Counted from the first letter of the stretch, positions 34,214-43,781 are shown. The stretch is 64,000 nucleotides of DNA from Sphingomonas sp. AR_OL41 (GCF_029911635.1 NZ_JARYTI010000004.1:1-64000), one strand, 5' to 3'. Translations and numbers: made by a program. The notes: generated from the sequence alone by a model not told the origin.

Positions 34214-35997
34214 TCGACAATCCCTTCGCCGTGTTCACGCCCGAAGGCCTAACTGCGGAACAGGTCTACGCAATATTTTCGACCGAGATGCCCGGGCTGG
34301 GGAACATCGAGAGCGCCGGGCATGCCTTCGTCATAGGGACGCGCGGCTCGGGCAAGAGCATACTCTTCAGATATCTCGAACCGGATTGTCAACGACTGGT
34401 CACCGGGAAGCCGCTCAAGGAGCTTCCCTTCCTGTCGCTCTATGTATCGTTCCGTGAGACTCAAGCCCAGATTAGCGAACTGGCACGTTTCGATGATCGC
34501 CACGGCGAGGTGTTTTTTAACGAGCATCTGCTGGTCCTGGCAATCGGGGCACAGGTCATCCTGCGACTGCTGCGGAACAACGATGTGGCGGCGGCGGCGC
34601 TCACGGACGGCGCCTTGAGGCTTCATGCAGATTTGGCGGGGATTCTTGGGATCACGGCCGCTGACGCGACGTCAAACGTGGGCGACGCTCTCCAAACCAT
34701 GGCTGCGGCCCTGCAGAAGGCTTATCGGCAAGCCGTCCAATATGTCAGGAAGCACGGCTTCGTGGCCGACACGCTCGCCTATACCGGCGAACTGTATGGC
34801 TTCGACGATCTGCTGCTGCCGCTCGTCGATCTCATTCGTGAGGCACTGCGCTTCCCGGCATCCTGCCCGATCCTACTGCTGCTCGACGACGGCGACAGCC
34901 TGACGGAGGTTCAGACCCGGATAGTGAATTCGTGGGTTGCGCGCCGTCTGTCCAGCCGCTGCAGCCTGAAGATCGCGGCCCAGGTCACGGCCTACAAGAC
35001 GTTTGTGACCGTCTACAACAGCCGGATCGAAGCTCCGCACGACTATCAGGAAATCAACCTGTCTGACACGACCAGTCGCGCAAGTGAGAAGGCCTACAAG
35101 AGCCGCATGGCCGGAATCGTGCAGCGCCGATTGCTGACCGTCGGTGTTCAGAAGTCGGCCGACAAGTATTTCCCGGAGGACAACCGACAGCGCCTTGCCA
35201 TCGAGCGAGAGGAAAAGCGCTTGGTTGCCCAATGGGATGCAGGTCAGGGGCGCGGATATCGCCCCCGCGACGATGCATATCGCTATGCGCGGCCCAACTA
35301 CATCACCCGCCTCGGTGGTGACCGAAAGAGTCGTAACACATACAGCTACAGCGGCTTCGACCAACTCGTGCACATATCTTCCGGGGTCACCCGCTTTTTC
35401 CTCGAGGCCGCTGCCGACATGTATGCGCAGGCGTTCGCCGCAGCACCGCGCGGCAACAAGACCATCGAGCTGATCGATCCGCGCATTCAGAACCAAGTCG
35501 TCCGCGAACACGCCGGCACGCAGATGATCGTCGACCTGAAGAACCTGGAACGCGACGTCGAACAGCTAAAGGGCGATCCACAGCAGGCCGTCCAGCTCAG
35601 TAATCTTATCAAGGGCCTAGGCTCGCTTTTCGAGAGTCTCCTGATCGACGGCGATGCGGCCGAACGCAAGCTCTTCAGCTTTGCATTGACCGAGGAGCCG
35701 ACGAGGGAAATCGACGAGGTGCTTCGGCTCGGGGTTCGTTACGGATACCTGTTCCAGGGCATCATCGGTCGCAAAGAGGGTGCAGGCCGCGCTCCTCTCT
35801 ACATCCTGAGCCGGCGCCTAGCACCGTTGTTCAATCTCGATCCGATGGGGTTCTCGGGTTACAAATTCCTGACCAATCGGAAGGTCGAGCAGCTGATGAA
35901 CGATCCCGAAGCTGCGCGGCTGTCGCTCCGGCGTGACCGCAGTCGCGGTAACGACAATCAGATGACGATCGACTTCGAGGATGGCGACGATGCGTGA
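34210..35997 (+). CDS. ORC/CDC6-like AAA ATPase of a putative defence operon
   Basis: 595 residues. It starts NPFAVFTPEGLTAEQVYAIF, then the Walker A VIGTRGSGKSILFRYL near 41-56. CPILLLLDDGDSLTEVQ near 218-234 gives the Walker B, with Asp-Asp rather than Asp-Glu. The rest is helical, with a possible winged helix near the C-terminus (TREIDEVLRLGVRYGYLFQGIIGRKEGAGRAPLYILSRR region). The layout matches proteins annotated as ORC-CDC6 family ATPases in accessory regions, not chromosomal replication initiators. It is coupled at both ends (ATGA overlap with the HD gene; overlap with the next gene). The expected role is that of a sensor or switch; this is inference. Confidence 0.75.
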   Translation: MIDNPFAVFTPEGLTAEQVYAIFSTEMPGLGNIESAGHAFVIGTRGSGKSILFRYLEPDCQRLVTGKPLKELPFLSLYVSFRETQAQISELARFDDRHGEVFFNEHLLVLAIGAQVILRLLRNNDVAAAALTDGALRLHADLAGILGITAADATSNVGDALQTMAAALQKAYRQAVQYVRKHGFVADTLAYTGELYGFDDLLLPLVDLIREALRFPASCPILLLLDDGDSLTEVQTRIVNSWVARRLSSRCSLKIAAQVTAYKTFVTVYNSRIEAPHDYQEINLSDTTSRASEKAYKSRMAGIVQRRLLTVGVQKSADKYFPEDNRQRLAIEREEKRLVAQWDAGQGRGYRPRDDAYRYARPNYITRLGGDRKSRNTYSYSGFDQLVHISSGVTRFFLEAAADMYAQAFAAAPRGNKTIELIDPRIQNQVVREHAGTQMIVDLKNLERDVEQLKGDPQQAVQLSNLIKGLGSLFESLLIDGDAAERKLFSFALTEEPTREIDEVLRLGVRYGYLFQGIIGRKEGAGRAPLYILSRRLAPLFNLDPMGFSGYKFLTNRKVEQLMNDPEAARLSLRRDRSRGNDNQMTIDFEDGDDA

Positions 35998-36988
35998 TCT
36001 CACGCGATCCGACCTCATTTCCGAACTCGGCGGAAGCCAGACGACGCTGATCAGCTGCCTCAGCTTCGAGGAGCGGAGTTTCGCCGTCGTCGAGGCGCTT
36101 GCGGGAAACGGATTGCGAGAGTGGCTGTGCTTGGTCAATGAAGATATCGAGACGGATATCTCAGCCGTCCGAGATCGGGCAACGGCTCTTGCCGACCGAG
36201 AAGGTGTCACGCTGGAATTTTTGCACGCGTCCAAACGAGACCCATTGCGCTTGGCAGACACGATGATCGCGATTGCTGCCCGGCCTTCGGTTGCCGATGG
36301 CTGCCGGTGGGTCGCGGACATCACGACCATGACCCACGAGATGGTGCTGATCCTGGTCGCGGCGGCGGACGAGATCATCTCCGATTGGGCGAATATCAAG
36401 CTCGTTTACAACGTCGCAAAGGCGTATTCCGGCGATGATGAACCCACGGACAAGTGGGTTAGCCGTGGCATCCATGAGGTTCGGTCGGTTATCGGCTATC
36501 CCGGCGGCTGGTCGCCCGGTGAGCAGACCACCGTAGTGGCATTGCCCGGCTTCGATCCCGAACGGATGCGCAGGATCGTCGAGGAGATCGAGCCCGATCA
36601 GCTGATCGTCGGAATCGCGTGCCCGGTAGGTGCTCATCATTCGTGGAGCGAAGACAAGAATCGTCAGATCGCTCAGCAACTGCTTTCAACGCACAAGGGT
36701 GCCGCTTTCGAGTATCCGGCGCTCGATCCCATCGGCGCGGTGCAGGCATTGCTGGATGCGACACGTGCCATCCGCAACAACGTCCTTCTGGTGCCCCTCA
36801 ATAGCAAGATTTCGACCGCGGCTATTGGGGCGCTGGCTCGTCAAAAGCCAGAATGGCAGGTGTGCTACGCGCCTGCCTTAGTCTACAACTTGAGCTACGC
36901 GACCGCGTCGAATTGTTTCCTCGCCTGTTCGCTGACCGAGATCCGCCAGTCGGTGTCAGCTGCGCTAGCCGCAGCCGGTGGTGCATGA
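35990..36988 (+). CDS. Unknown protein of the HD/ATPase/methyltransferase operon
   Basis: 332 residues. No motif I can name. Two Rossmann-like halves are suggested by TTLISCLSFEERSFAVVEAL near the start, VADITTMTHEMVLILVAAADE in the middle, DQLIVGIACPVGAHHSWSEDKNRQIAQQL, and NNVLLVPLNSKISTAAIGALA with a C-terminal YAPALVYNLSYATASN. No signal peptide or membrane helix. It overlaps the ATPase stop by 8 bp and ends 1 bp before the methyltransferase start. An in-frame ATG three codons earlier (35981) is equally possible. Being sandwiched between an ATPase and a methyltransferase, it may be the effector or recognition part; this is a guess. Confidence 0.6.
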   Translation: MRDLTRSDLISELGGSQTTLISCLSFEERSFAVVEALAGNGLREWLCLVNEDIETDISAVRDRATALADREGVTLEFLHASKRDPLRLADTMIAIAARPSVADGCRWVADITTMTHEMVLILVAAADEIISDWANIKLVYNVAKAYSGDDEPTDKWVSRGIHEVRSVIGYPGGWSPGEQTTVVALPGFDPERMRRIVEEIEPDQLIVGIACPVGAHHSWSEDKNRQIAQQLLSTHKGAAFEYPALDPIGAVQALLDATRAIRNNVLLVPLNSKISTAAIGALARQKPEWQVCYAPALVYNLSYATASNCFLACSLTEIRQSVSAALAAAGGA

Positions 36989-36989
36989 A

Positions 36990-38042
36990 ATGATTGGGAT
37001 TGATCTGTTCGCCGGGGCGGGCGGAATGTCGCTGGGTGCCGAATGGGCCGGCGTGACCACGAAGGTTGCGGTGGAAACGCACCATGCCCCTTTCGACACA
37101 TACCGCATCAACCATCCTGACTGCATGGTGCTGCAGATGGGTGTTGAGCATCTGCGGAACCTAAGCGCGCCGTTCCCTTCTGAAGACCTAGTTGTCTTTG
37201 GTGGTCCTCCCTGCCAGGGCTTCTCTACATCGAACCAGCGAACGCGGACTGCCGAGAACAAGAAGAATTGGATGTTCCAAGCGTTCGTGGCGTTCGTGAA
37301 GCGCACCAAGCCAGCATGGGTGGTCTTCGAGAACGTCCGTGGCATCCTCGAAACCGAAGGAGGCCTGTTCGCCAAGCAGATACGAAAAGACATCGAGAAA
37401 CTGGGCTACCGTTGCGAGCAAGGATTGTTGAACGCAGCCGACTTCGGCGTCCCGCAAGCCCGCAACCGCTTCTTCATCGTCGGCCGGCTTGAGGCCGCAC
37501 CACCCTTGCTGCCCGCCGGCTCGGTCCCCAAAGTTTCGGTCCAGGATGCCCTGCAGGATCTCCCCGTTCTGGAAAACGGTGCCAGCATTGACGTGCTTGG
37601 CTACTCCTCGGACGCGGCCAGCGACTACGCCAAGCGCATGCGTGGTGACCTTGATCGGTGTTCTGGGCATCTAGTGTCGCGCAATGCCGATCCGATTGTC
37701 GAACGCTATCCTTTCATCCCGCAAGGCGGGAATTGGGAAAATATTCCGGTCGAAATGATGGGGAGTTATAGGGACCGGACGCGGTGCCATACTGGAATAT
37801 ACCGGCGGCTCGATTCGGCCCGACCATCAGTAGTGATCGGGAACTTCAGAAAGAACATGCTGATCCATCCCCACGAACATCGCGGCTTGTCAGTCAGGGA
37901 AGCTGCGCGCCTTCAGTCATTCCCGGACGAATTCGTCTTCAAGGGGAGCATTGGCTTGCAGCAGCAGCAGGTCGGCAATGCCGTGCCGCCGATACTCGCT
38001 CAAGCGGTCTTCGAAACCATAGTCGCCGCGCACCGCTCATAG
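36990..38042 (+). CDS. DNA (cytosine-5-)-methyltransferase
   Basis: 350 residues with the full C5-MTase motif order: GIDLFAGAGGMSLGAEWAG (I, SAM site), VVFGGPPCQGFS with the catalytic Cys at residue 75 (IV), VVFENVRGIL near 113 (VI), AADFGVPQARNRFFIVG (VIII), a short target-recognition region, then LSVREAARLQSFPD (IX) and QQVGNAVPP (X). It modifies cytosine in a sequence I cannot infer. It is the last gene of the coupled operon begun by the HD protein. No restriction endonuclease gene is adjacent; just downstream (38046-38250) is only a short non-coding or remnant stretch. Confidence 0.93.
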   Translation: MIGIDLFAGAGGMSLGAEWAGVTTKVAVETHHAPFDTYRINHPDCMVLQMGVEHLRNLSAPFPSEDLVVFGGPPCQGFSTSNQRTRTAENKKNWMFQAFVAFVKRTKPAWVVFENVRGILETEGGLFAKQIRKDIEKLGYRCEQGLLNAADFGVPQARNRFFIVGRLEAAPPLLPAGSVPKVSVQDALQDLPVLENGASIDVLGYSSDAASDYAKRMRGDLDRCSGHLVSRNADPIVERYPFIPQGGNWENIPVEMMGSYRDRTRCHTGIYRRLDSARPSVVIGNFRKNMLIHPHEHRGLSVREAARLQSFPDEFVFKGSIGLQQQQVGNAVPPILAQAVFETIVAAHRS

Positions 38043-38251
38043 CGACCAGCCTGGATTCTTCTGCGCCGGATGATCGGCGCCGCTCCAGTTCGGAGCCGCG
38101 ACGCGGCATGTCGACATCAGGTGCGGGATCATGGACTACGGCCCCTTCTACCACGGCGGCGGCGATGCGCAAAAGCGCATCAGGATCGTCAGCCGCGCGA
38201 CGGGTCACTTAGCAGCAGACGCGGAGCCACTAGGCCAACGCATGCAAGGCG

Positions 38252-38680
38252 TCAGCTCCTTCCCAGCTGTCTGTAGAACGCTTCTCTCTCGAGCACATGC
38301 CGTGTGAGGGCGGCCATCAGTTCGTCCTCGGCTTCGCTTGAAAGCGTGTCGAGGTCGTCGAGCCTGCCCTTCCAATGCTCTTGCAGCGCATTCCAGCGGT
38401 CGTCCTGTGACATTGGCGGCAGGGCAATCGCTAAACCTGAAATGACTTCTTGCAACTGGCTGGACGCTCCGTGCGCGCCGACCACATGGAGCGCATCAAC
38501 AGTCTCGGCGGCATCCAAATCGTAGGTCGATTCCAGGAAATGACTCAGCCCGCCATTGCTGGTCACCCCCATGAACAGGTTCGCGATCGCCGCCGCCCTT
38601 TCGCTTGTATCCTGCGCAAATGCGCCTGGATCACTCTGCATGACAAAGTTGTTCCAGGCTTCGTCCGATGGAGTTTGCAT
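38252..38680 (-). CDS. DUF4375 / DMP19-like protein
   Basis: 142 residues, strongly acidic, all-helical. The pattern AIANLFMGVTSNGGLSHFLESTYDLDAAETVDALHVVGAH is the DUF4375 core (the 'v.NGGf.qf..n' motif). The family includes DMP19, a DNA-mimic protein that titrates a DNA-binding regulator, and orphan immunity-like proteins. It converges on the methyltransferase operon, about 210 bp from its stop. A second family member lies at 57466-58062. Confidence 0.7.
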   Translation of the reverse strand: MQTPSDEAWNNFVMQSDPGAFAQDTSERAAAIANLFMGVTSNGGLSHFLESTYDLDAAETVDALHVVGAHGASSQLQEVISGLAIALPPMSQDDRWNALQEHWKGRLDDLDTLSSEAEDELMAALTRHVLEREAFYRQLGRS

Positions 38681-38753
38681 GCTCTATACCGTATTTTAGA
38701 CCTGGCTAGATTGCCTGTGGCATCGAATACCAGATTAGACGTCCCCGAGGCTA

Positions 38754-39296
38754 CTACCCCAACGCCAACTGATCATGCCGGACGCGACCTGCTCCGCGTA
38801 TCACGTCGAGCGCCTCCCACTGCCGCGCCGATAGCCAATGCAACATCGTGGCCTCGTCGAGCAGCACGGGCGTCGCGCCGCCGGTCACCGCTTCGGCGAT
38901 CATGACCGTCCGGAGATCGTCCGGATCGGGAGCGCCGGGCCGGAAGTGTCCGCCTTCGAAGATGCACGGAGCCCACACGGGAGCCGTGTGAATCCAGAGG
39001 TCATCGCGCCGCCAGCGGTAGCCGCGGAGCGGGAGAGCGCAGCGTCGCGGCCCCATCAGGCACCAGCGCTCCACCGTCTCGAGCTTGTCTTCATGCGCGT
39101 TTGATATCAGATATCCCTCGTCGGCACTGCGCGACCGCACCCCGAGCGTCATCCGCACCCAGCGCGCGGATGGCGCCCCCCGCCCCATCACTGCGAACGA
39201 GGTCGCCTCGCCGACCTTCATGAACGCGGGCTCATCCGGAAACGGATCGAGACCGGGGATTTGCTCCATCACGTCGTGCGTAAGGACAGTGTGCAT
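38754..39296 (-). CDS. Unknown soluble protein, 180 residues
   Basis: No signal peptide; rich in Trp and Arg (YRWRRDDLWIHTAPVWAPC, MLHWLSARQWEALDVI). An N-terminal segment of alternating strands is followed by helices at the C-terminus. I recognise no family. It lies 141 bp downstream of the 1447-residue NTPase gene on the same strand and might be cotranscribed with it. Confidence 0.5.
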   Translation of the reverse strand: MHTVLTHDVMEQIPGLDPFPDEPAFMKVGEATSFAVMGRGAPSARWVRMTLGVRSRSADEGYLISNAHEDKLETVERWCLMGPRRCALPLRGYRWRRDDLWIHTAPVWAPCIFEGGHFRPGAPDPDDLRTVMIAEAVTGGATPVLLDEATMLHWLSARQWEALDVIRGAGRVRHDQLALG

Positions 39297-39437
39297 TCTT
39301 CGGTTCTCCGGGCGAGTGGCCCGTCCGACGATAGATGCCGTCAGTGAACGAACCCCTACGGCGTATCGCGAAGCCGAGAGGTTCGGCGTCTCCCACTGAC
39401 CGAGGCCGAATACCCCGGCATTCTCGCCACAACCGAA

Positions 39438-42400
39438 TCAGGTCTTCTTGGCGGTGCGAGCCGCGGCCCGTCGCCGCTGCAACGACACCACATCGCTCAC
39501 GTCGATCGACGCGACGATCGGCTGGGGACCGGTGCAGGAATCCTCCCGGATCCCTCTCGCAACTCCATGAAGATGTTCGAGCACGTCGGCGAAGGGCACA
39601 GGTGGCCTGTCCGGGATCAGCCGCCAGCCTTCCGATCGGGCATTCTGATAGACGAGCAGCAAGATGCCGTGCCGCGTCGACGCGTGACGCAGATACTGTC
39701 CGCAAAGCTGCGTTTCGAGCGCCGCCTCCATCTGCGCGACCGTAAGCCCGTCCACGATCTTGATCTCGATCGGAAGTTCGACACCGCTGTGTCGGCTGGT
39801 CAAAGCGATGTCGGGTTCCTTCTCTCCGGCATAGTGAGTCTCGCGCTGCACCGTGTAGGCTTCCCCCTTCATGGCCTCGAGCTGGATGCCCATCCACCGC
39901 TGCACCGCCCCTTCGTCGACAAGCCCCTGCAGCGTATCGCCTTGCGCATATTTCCCGTCGATCAGGTCGTGCTGGATCCGCTCGAGCCGGCGGCGCGCGA
40001 CAAGCTGCAGGTCCGCCGTCGTGGTCGGCGCGCGGTCGAACGACTGCTCGAACGTCTTCACGTCCGCCGGTTGCCATTCAACAAGCACCGCATCGGCTTC
40101 CGCATGCCGCCGCGTCCATATCCGGAGGTGCCTGGGTTCAATCGGGAAATCGGGGACATCAGAAAGTCGCAGAAGCGCCGCATGAGTCGCCTCGCCGGGC
40201 GTATTCCGCAACAGGTCGAAGATCATGTTGCGGGCGTCCTGGGCGTCGTCGCGCAATTCGGGCGAGTAGACCACGAGATCGGCACGCACGGTGTCCTCGC
40301 TCGGCTTCACGCCTTCGAACGCGATGATCAGCAACTGCTCCAGGCGTTTGACCGACAAGGACTTCGGTGGTCTCACCGCGCGGTTCAGCCGTCCGCCGAA
40401 AAGCCGGGGGAGCAGGACGCAGCACAAATCGGCCTGTCCTCGACCGTCCAGCGTCTCCATCTTAGCACGTAGCGCATCGACCGCCGTGTTACCCTCCAAG
40501 GCGAAGAGAAGGAGCAGGTAGTAAGCCGCCGCGACGGGATCCGCGGACGTCTGCGCACGCTCGCTCGCAAGATCGGCCAGCCCCGGCACCTTGATCGGCA
40601 GTGCATGCAAAAGAGCCGAGACAATCTTCTCGAGCGAGACCACTTGTAGATCAGGATGGTCCCGCAGGTGCTCGACGAGGTCGGCGACGATCAGTCGGCC
40701 GAACGCGGGATCGGCATACTCCAGGCGATCGAGCATCCCATGTCCCGCCGGATCGGTGCGCGAAAGCTGGGCATTGACCGCCTTGAGCAGCACCTCGTGC
40801 ACCACTGCGGGATATGCCTCGGCCAGCAGCGTCAGATAATCCGGAAACCCATTGAGCTCGACGATGGCAAGGCGTGCCGCCTGAAGCGCGCGATCAGCGC
40901 CGATCCGTGAGGCCCACCCCTGCACCGTCCCAGCCGCCAGGGCGGTCCCGGTCATCGCCATGATGTCGAAGTTGCTCACGCTCCGCCGTTCGGCGGTCTC
41001 CTCGACCGGCCCAACCGGCTGGTGCGCGTCTGCGAAAGCGATGAGCGCATCGCCAAACCGGCGCGTAAGCTCCTCGCCGAAGATCGGCCGCACGGCGTCC
41101 AGATTGTCGATCGCGTAGCGGTCGCGCGACTGCGTGCGCCAGGTCAGGAACTGCCAGAGATGGAAAAGCCGGGTGTCGACGGTCTCGGCGGTCTGGGCGG
41201 AGAGACGGTCGAAGACGGTCGGATCGTCCCGCAGGGTCGCGATGAGGTTGACCCAGCTGTCATCCCGTGCCGCGCCCTGCTCGTCGTTGCGCTTCCGCAG
41301 CGCCTCGAGGTCGGCCATCTGCTGGCGGATTACCGGCGGATCTTCCTGCGGAAGCAGCCAGGCTCCCAATTGCTCGGCGAGCGCAGCGTCGTCGGCCGCC
41401 GCCCCTACGAGCCGCTTCAGCACCTCCGGCCGCTGTCCGCTCTGACGCCACCACGAATGCGCGGTCCTTAGGGCGGTGAGGCGTTCGCGCGCGTCCGCGC
41501 GGCCGACGATATCGGCGATCAGCCATTCCAGGTCGGCGTCCTCGATCATGACCGGCCAACCGAAATACTGGATCGACCATATGTTTATGTCGTCGGGATC
41601 CGGCACGAACGGGTGCGTGCGCAGCCGCTCGACCGTCCGCCAGAACGATGTCCGTCGCCGTCCCGGCGATGTGCTAAAGTGTTTCCCGAGCGATCGCGCC
41701 GCGTCGTCGCCCGAGAAGCGCTCGCTCTCCCGCAGCAGCAGGTTCAGGTCGGTGACGACGTCTGGGATCGCGTCGGGAAAATGGTCCAGCAGGCGCGTCG
41801 CGCCGATCGCGGCGATCTTGGCGAAAGCGTCGCGGAACGGATGCTCTTGATGATCGCCGGTCAGCTCACCGAAGCGCGCGAGCAGGCCCTCCAGGAACGC
41901 CTGCAGGTCGGCTGCTGTCTGAAAGCCGTCGACGATCTCGGCGTCGAGCGGCAGCACGCTGACATGCCCGCCATCGTCCTTGACACCCACCTGGTCGATC
42001 AGCGTGACGAACTCGGCGACCGAGATGTATTGCGGGAAAAGCGCCTCGAGCCCATCCATCACAACGGAGCGGGTGAGCGCCGAACTATTGTCGACGACGT
42101 GCCGGGCGTAGCGTCTCAGGTCGTCCAGGTTGCCGATCCGGGTCAGCGCCCGCCCCGCCAGAAGTTGGGTCAGCTCGTCCGCCGTCGGGTCGAAAGCGAC
42201 CGCGCCAACGATCGGGAGACCGCCCTGCTGCCTACCGACCCAGATCAGCCGAAGGACGAGGTGCTGCGCTTCGACGCTATCCCCGGCCTGTGCCCACCAA
42301 TCGGCGAAATGAGCGTCAAGCTCGGGAGCAGCGAAGCGACGAAGACCCTCATCGGCGAACCACAGCTTCTCGTGGTCGATGTCATCGACCTGCGCCAGTG

Positions 42401-43781
42401 CAGCCGTGAAGGCCTTGAACCGCGTTGTCATCGGCAACGATCCGGGATCCCCATGACGCAACAGCGCGAAGGGATCGCGTGAGATCAGCTCCTCGGCGAT
42501 CGCCGTGTTGGTCCCCGCGAGCCAGGCAGCGCTCTCGACCATGTCCGGGCGAACCAGGCGATAGCCGTAGAGATCGACGAACAGCAGATCGTGGACGGTC
42601 TGCAACGGACAGCCCGCGTCAAGCATCCGCGCGTGCCACCGTGCGGTCAGATAGCATCGCAACGTGCCCTTGTTGTCGCTATGCAGGCGGGCACGGCCGA
42701 GCGTCGCCGGATCGAACACCGGTCGGCCCAGTAGCCGAAGCCGATGTGCGTCAGGCCACTCCGGAAGAATCGCATCGAGCGGCACCGACTTCTCGGGCGG
42801 CGTCATATCGAGACCGGCGGCGGGCACGCGCACGGTGTCCTTGCCACACAGCAGAAAGGCGGCACCGATGCGGTTCAACGCCTTTCCCGCCGTCTCGACA
42901 TCAAGCGGATCGGCACGGCGGCGGCGAACGTCGGGATCGATCAGACGAACCCTTATGCTCGCCTCGATCATCTCGCGTAGCGTTCCCAGCCGACGCTGAT
43001 CGCGCCAGTATTCCACGATCCAGCCGAGATCGAGCGGCCGCACCGCGAATTGCCACAGATCCCCGTCGTCGATCGCCTGCAGTAGCGCATCGGCGTCCGC
43101 GACGCCGGATCCGTCGGCGAACCTCCTGACCTGCGATCTCGTTAGAGGCTCCATCAGCAGAACCTCGATGGCCTCCGCCACGGCAGGCTTGTCGTCACGG
43201 TCCTTGCGATGCAGCGTTGCGCGCACCTCCTCGCCGAAGTTGGGCGGCAGCGGCGGCGGCGGTTCCGGAAGCGAAAGCCACTTCACCATGGCCTCGCTGT
43301 CTGCCGTCTTGTCCCAGTCGGTGAACCTGCCCGAGATGTAGAGGTGCACCCTCTCCTCGTGACCCACAATCGCATCCGCGAGATGTCGCACGGCGGTGTC
43401 GAAGTGGTGGCCCTGGTCCTTCGCCTCGTCAACGGAATCGACGAAAAGCCAGCACGGCGCCGCGCCGTCCGCCTTCCACGAGTCGAACCGCCTGCGATCC
43501 GCTGGAACGAACGCCGCTGGCAGTCCGGACATCGCGACATCGCGCACGGTCGTCGCGAAGGCGAACGCGCCCGTCGCCCGGATCGTGGCGCAGGTGCGCT
43601 CGAATTCGGCCGACTTGCCGCTTCCGGCCTCGGCGAGAACGACCACGCGGCGCTTCTCCAGCAACCCCGGCCAGCCAGGGTCGCGGGTGACCGAACGGTC
43701 GAAAAGGCCATCGAATTGCCGCCCCTCCTCATCGGTGGCCGGCCGGAATCGGCGCTGGAGGTCTACATGGCTTGCCGACAT
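39438..43781 (-). CDS. Very large NTPase with a C-terminal PD-(D/E)xK-like nuclease motif
   Basis: 1447 residues. The N-terminal STAND/NACHT-like NTPase has Walker A VVLAEAGSGKSAEFE near 47-60 and Walker B CWLFVDSVDEAKD near 110-122. About 1000 helical residues follow (repeat-like alpha scaffold, no clear TPR/LRR consensus). The C-terminus has EPDIALTSRH...ELPIEIKIVDG, giving D1324, E1339 and K1341, and a following helix, the pattern of a restriction-type nuclease. NTPase sensor plus nuclease effector is the logic of Avs-like antiphage proteins, but the domain order is reversed from the usual Avs. The ATG at 43781 was preferred to a GTG 13 codons upstream. Confidence 0.72.
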   Translation of the reverse strand: MSASHVDLQRRFRPATDEEGRQFDGLFDRSVTRDPGWPGLLEKRRVVVLAEAGSGKSAEFERTCATIRATGAFAFATTVRDVAMSGLPAAFVPADRRRFDSWKADGAAPCWLFVDSVDEAKDQGHHFDTAVRHLADAIVGHEERVHLYISGRFTDWDKTADSEAMVKWLSLPEPPPPLPPNFGEEVRATLHRKDRDDKPAVAEAIEVLLMEPLTRSQVRRFADGSGVADADALLQAIDDGDLWQFAVRPLDLGWIVEYWRDQRRLGTLREMIEASIRVRLIDPDVRRRRADPLDVETAGKALNRIGAAFLLCGKDTVRVPAAGLDMTPPEKSVPLDAILPEWPDAHRLRLLGRPVFDPATLGRARLHSDNKGTLRCYLTARWHARMLDAGCPLQTVHDLLFVDLYGYRLVRPDMVESAAWLAGTNTAIAEELISRDPFALLRHGDPGSLPMTTRFKAFTAALAQVDDIDHEKLWFADEGLRRFAAPELDAHFADWWAQAGDSVEAQHLVLRLIWVGRQQGGLPIVGAVAFDPTADELTQLLAGRALTRIGNLDDLRRYARHVVDNSSALTRSVVMDGLEALFPQYISVAEFVTLIDQVGVKDDGGHVSVLPLDAEIVDGFQTAADLQAFLEGLLARFGELTGDHQEHPFRDAFAKIAAIGATRLLDHFPDAIPDVVTDLNLLLRESERFSGDDAARSLGKHFSTSPGRRRTSFWRTVERLRTHPFVPDPDDINIWSIQYFGWPVMIEDADLEWLIADIVGRADARERLTALRTAHSWWRQSGQRPEVLKRLVGAAADDAALAEQLGAWLLPQEDPPVIRQQMADLEALRKRNDEQGAARDDSWVNLIATLRDDPTVFDRLSAQTAETVDTRLFHLWQFLTWRTQSRDRYAIDNLDAVRPIFGEELTRRFGDALIAFADAHQPVGPVEETAERRSVSNFDIMAMTGTALAAGTVQGWASRIGADRALQAARLAIVELNGFPDYLTLLAEAYPAVVHEVLLKAVNAQLSRTDPAGHGMLDRLEYADPAFGRLIVADLVEHLRDHPDLQVVSLEKIVSALLHALPIKVPGLADLASERAQTSADPVAAAYYLLLLFALEGNTAVDALRAKMETLDGRGQADLCCVLLPRLFGGRLNRAVRPPKSLSVKRLEQLLIIAFEGVKPSEDTVRADLVVYSPELRDDAQDARNMIFDLLRNTPGEATHAALLRLSDVPDFPIEPRHLRIWTRRHAEADAVLVEWQPADVKTFEQSFDRAPTTTADLQLVARRRLERIQHDLIDGKYAQGDTLQGLVDEGAVQRWMGIQLEAMKGEAYTVQRETHYAGEKEPDIALTSRHSGVELPIEIKIVDGLTVAQMEAALETQLCGQYLRHASTRHGILLLVYQNARSEGWRLIPDRPPVPFADVLEHLHGVARGIREDSCTGPQPIVASIDVSDVVSLQRRRAAARTAKKT

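Noticed and set aside
33152..38042. DISARM, BREX or CBASS
   Set aside because: No DISARM helicase/PLD genes, no Pgl/BrxC-type genes and no cyclic nucleotide synthase are present.
38043..38251. Restriction or Vsr-type nuclease gene after the methyltransferase
   Set aside because: Only short open frames (for example one with MDYGPFYHGGGDAQKR) without nuclease motifs.
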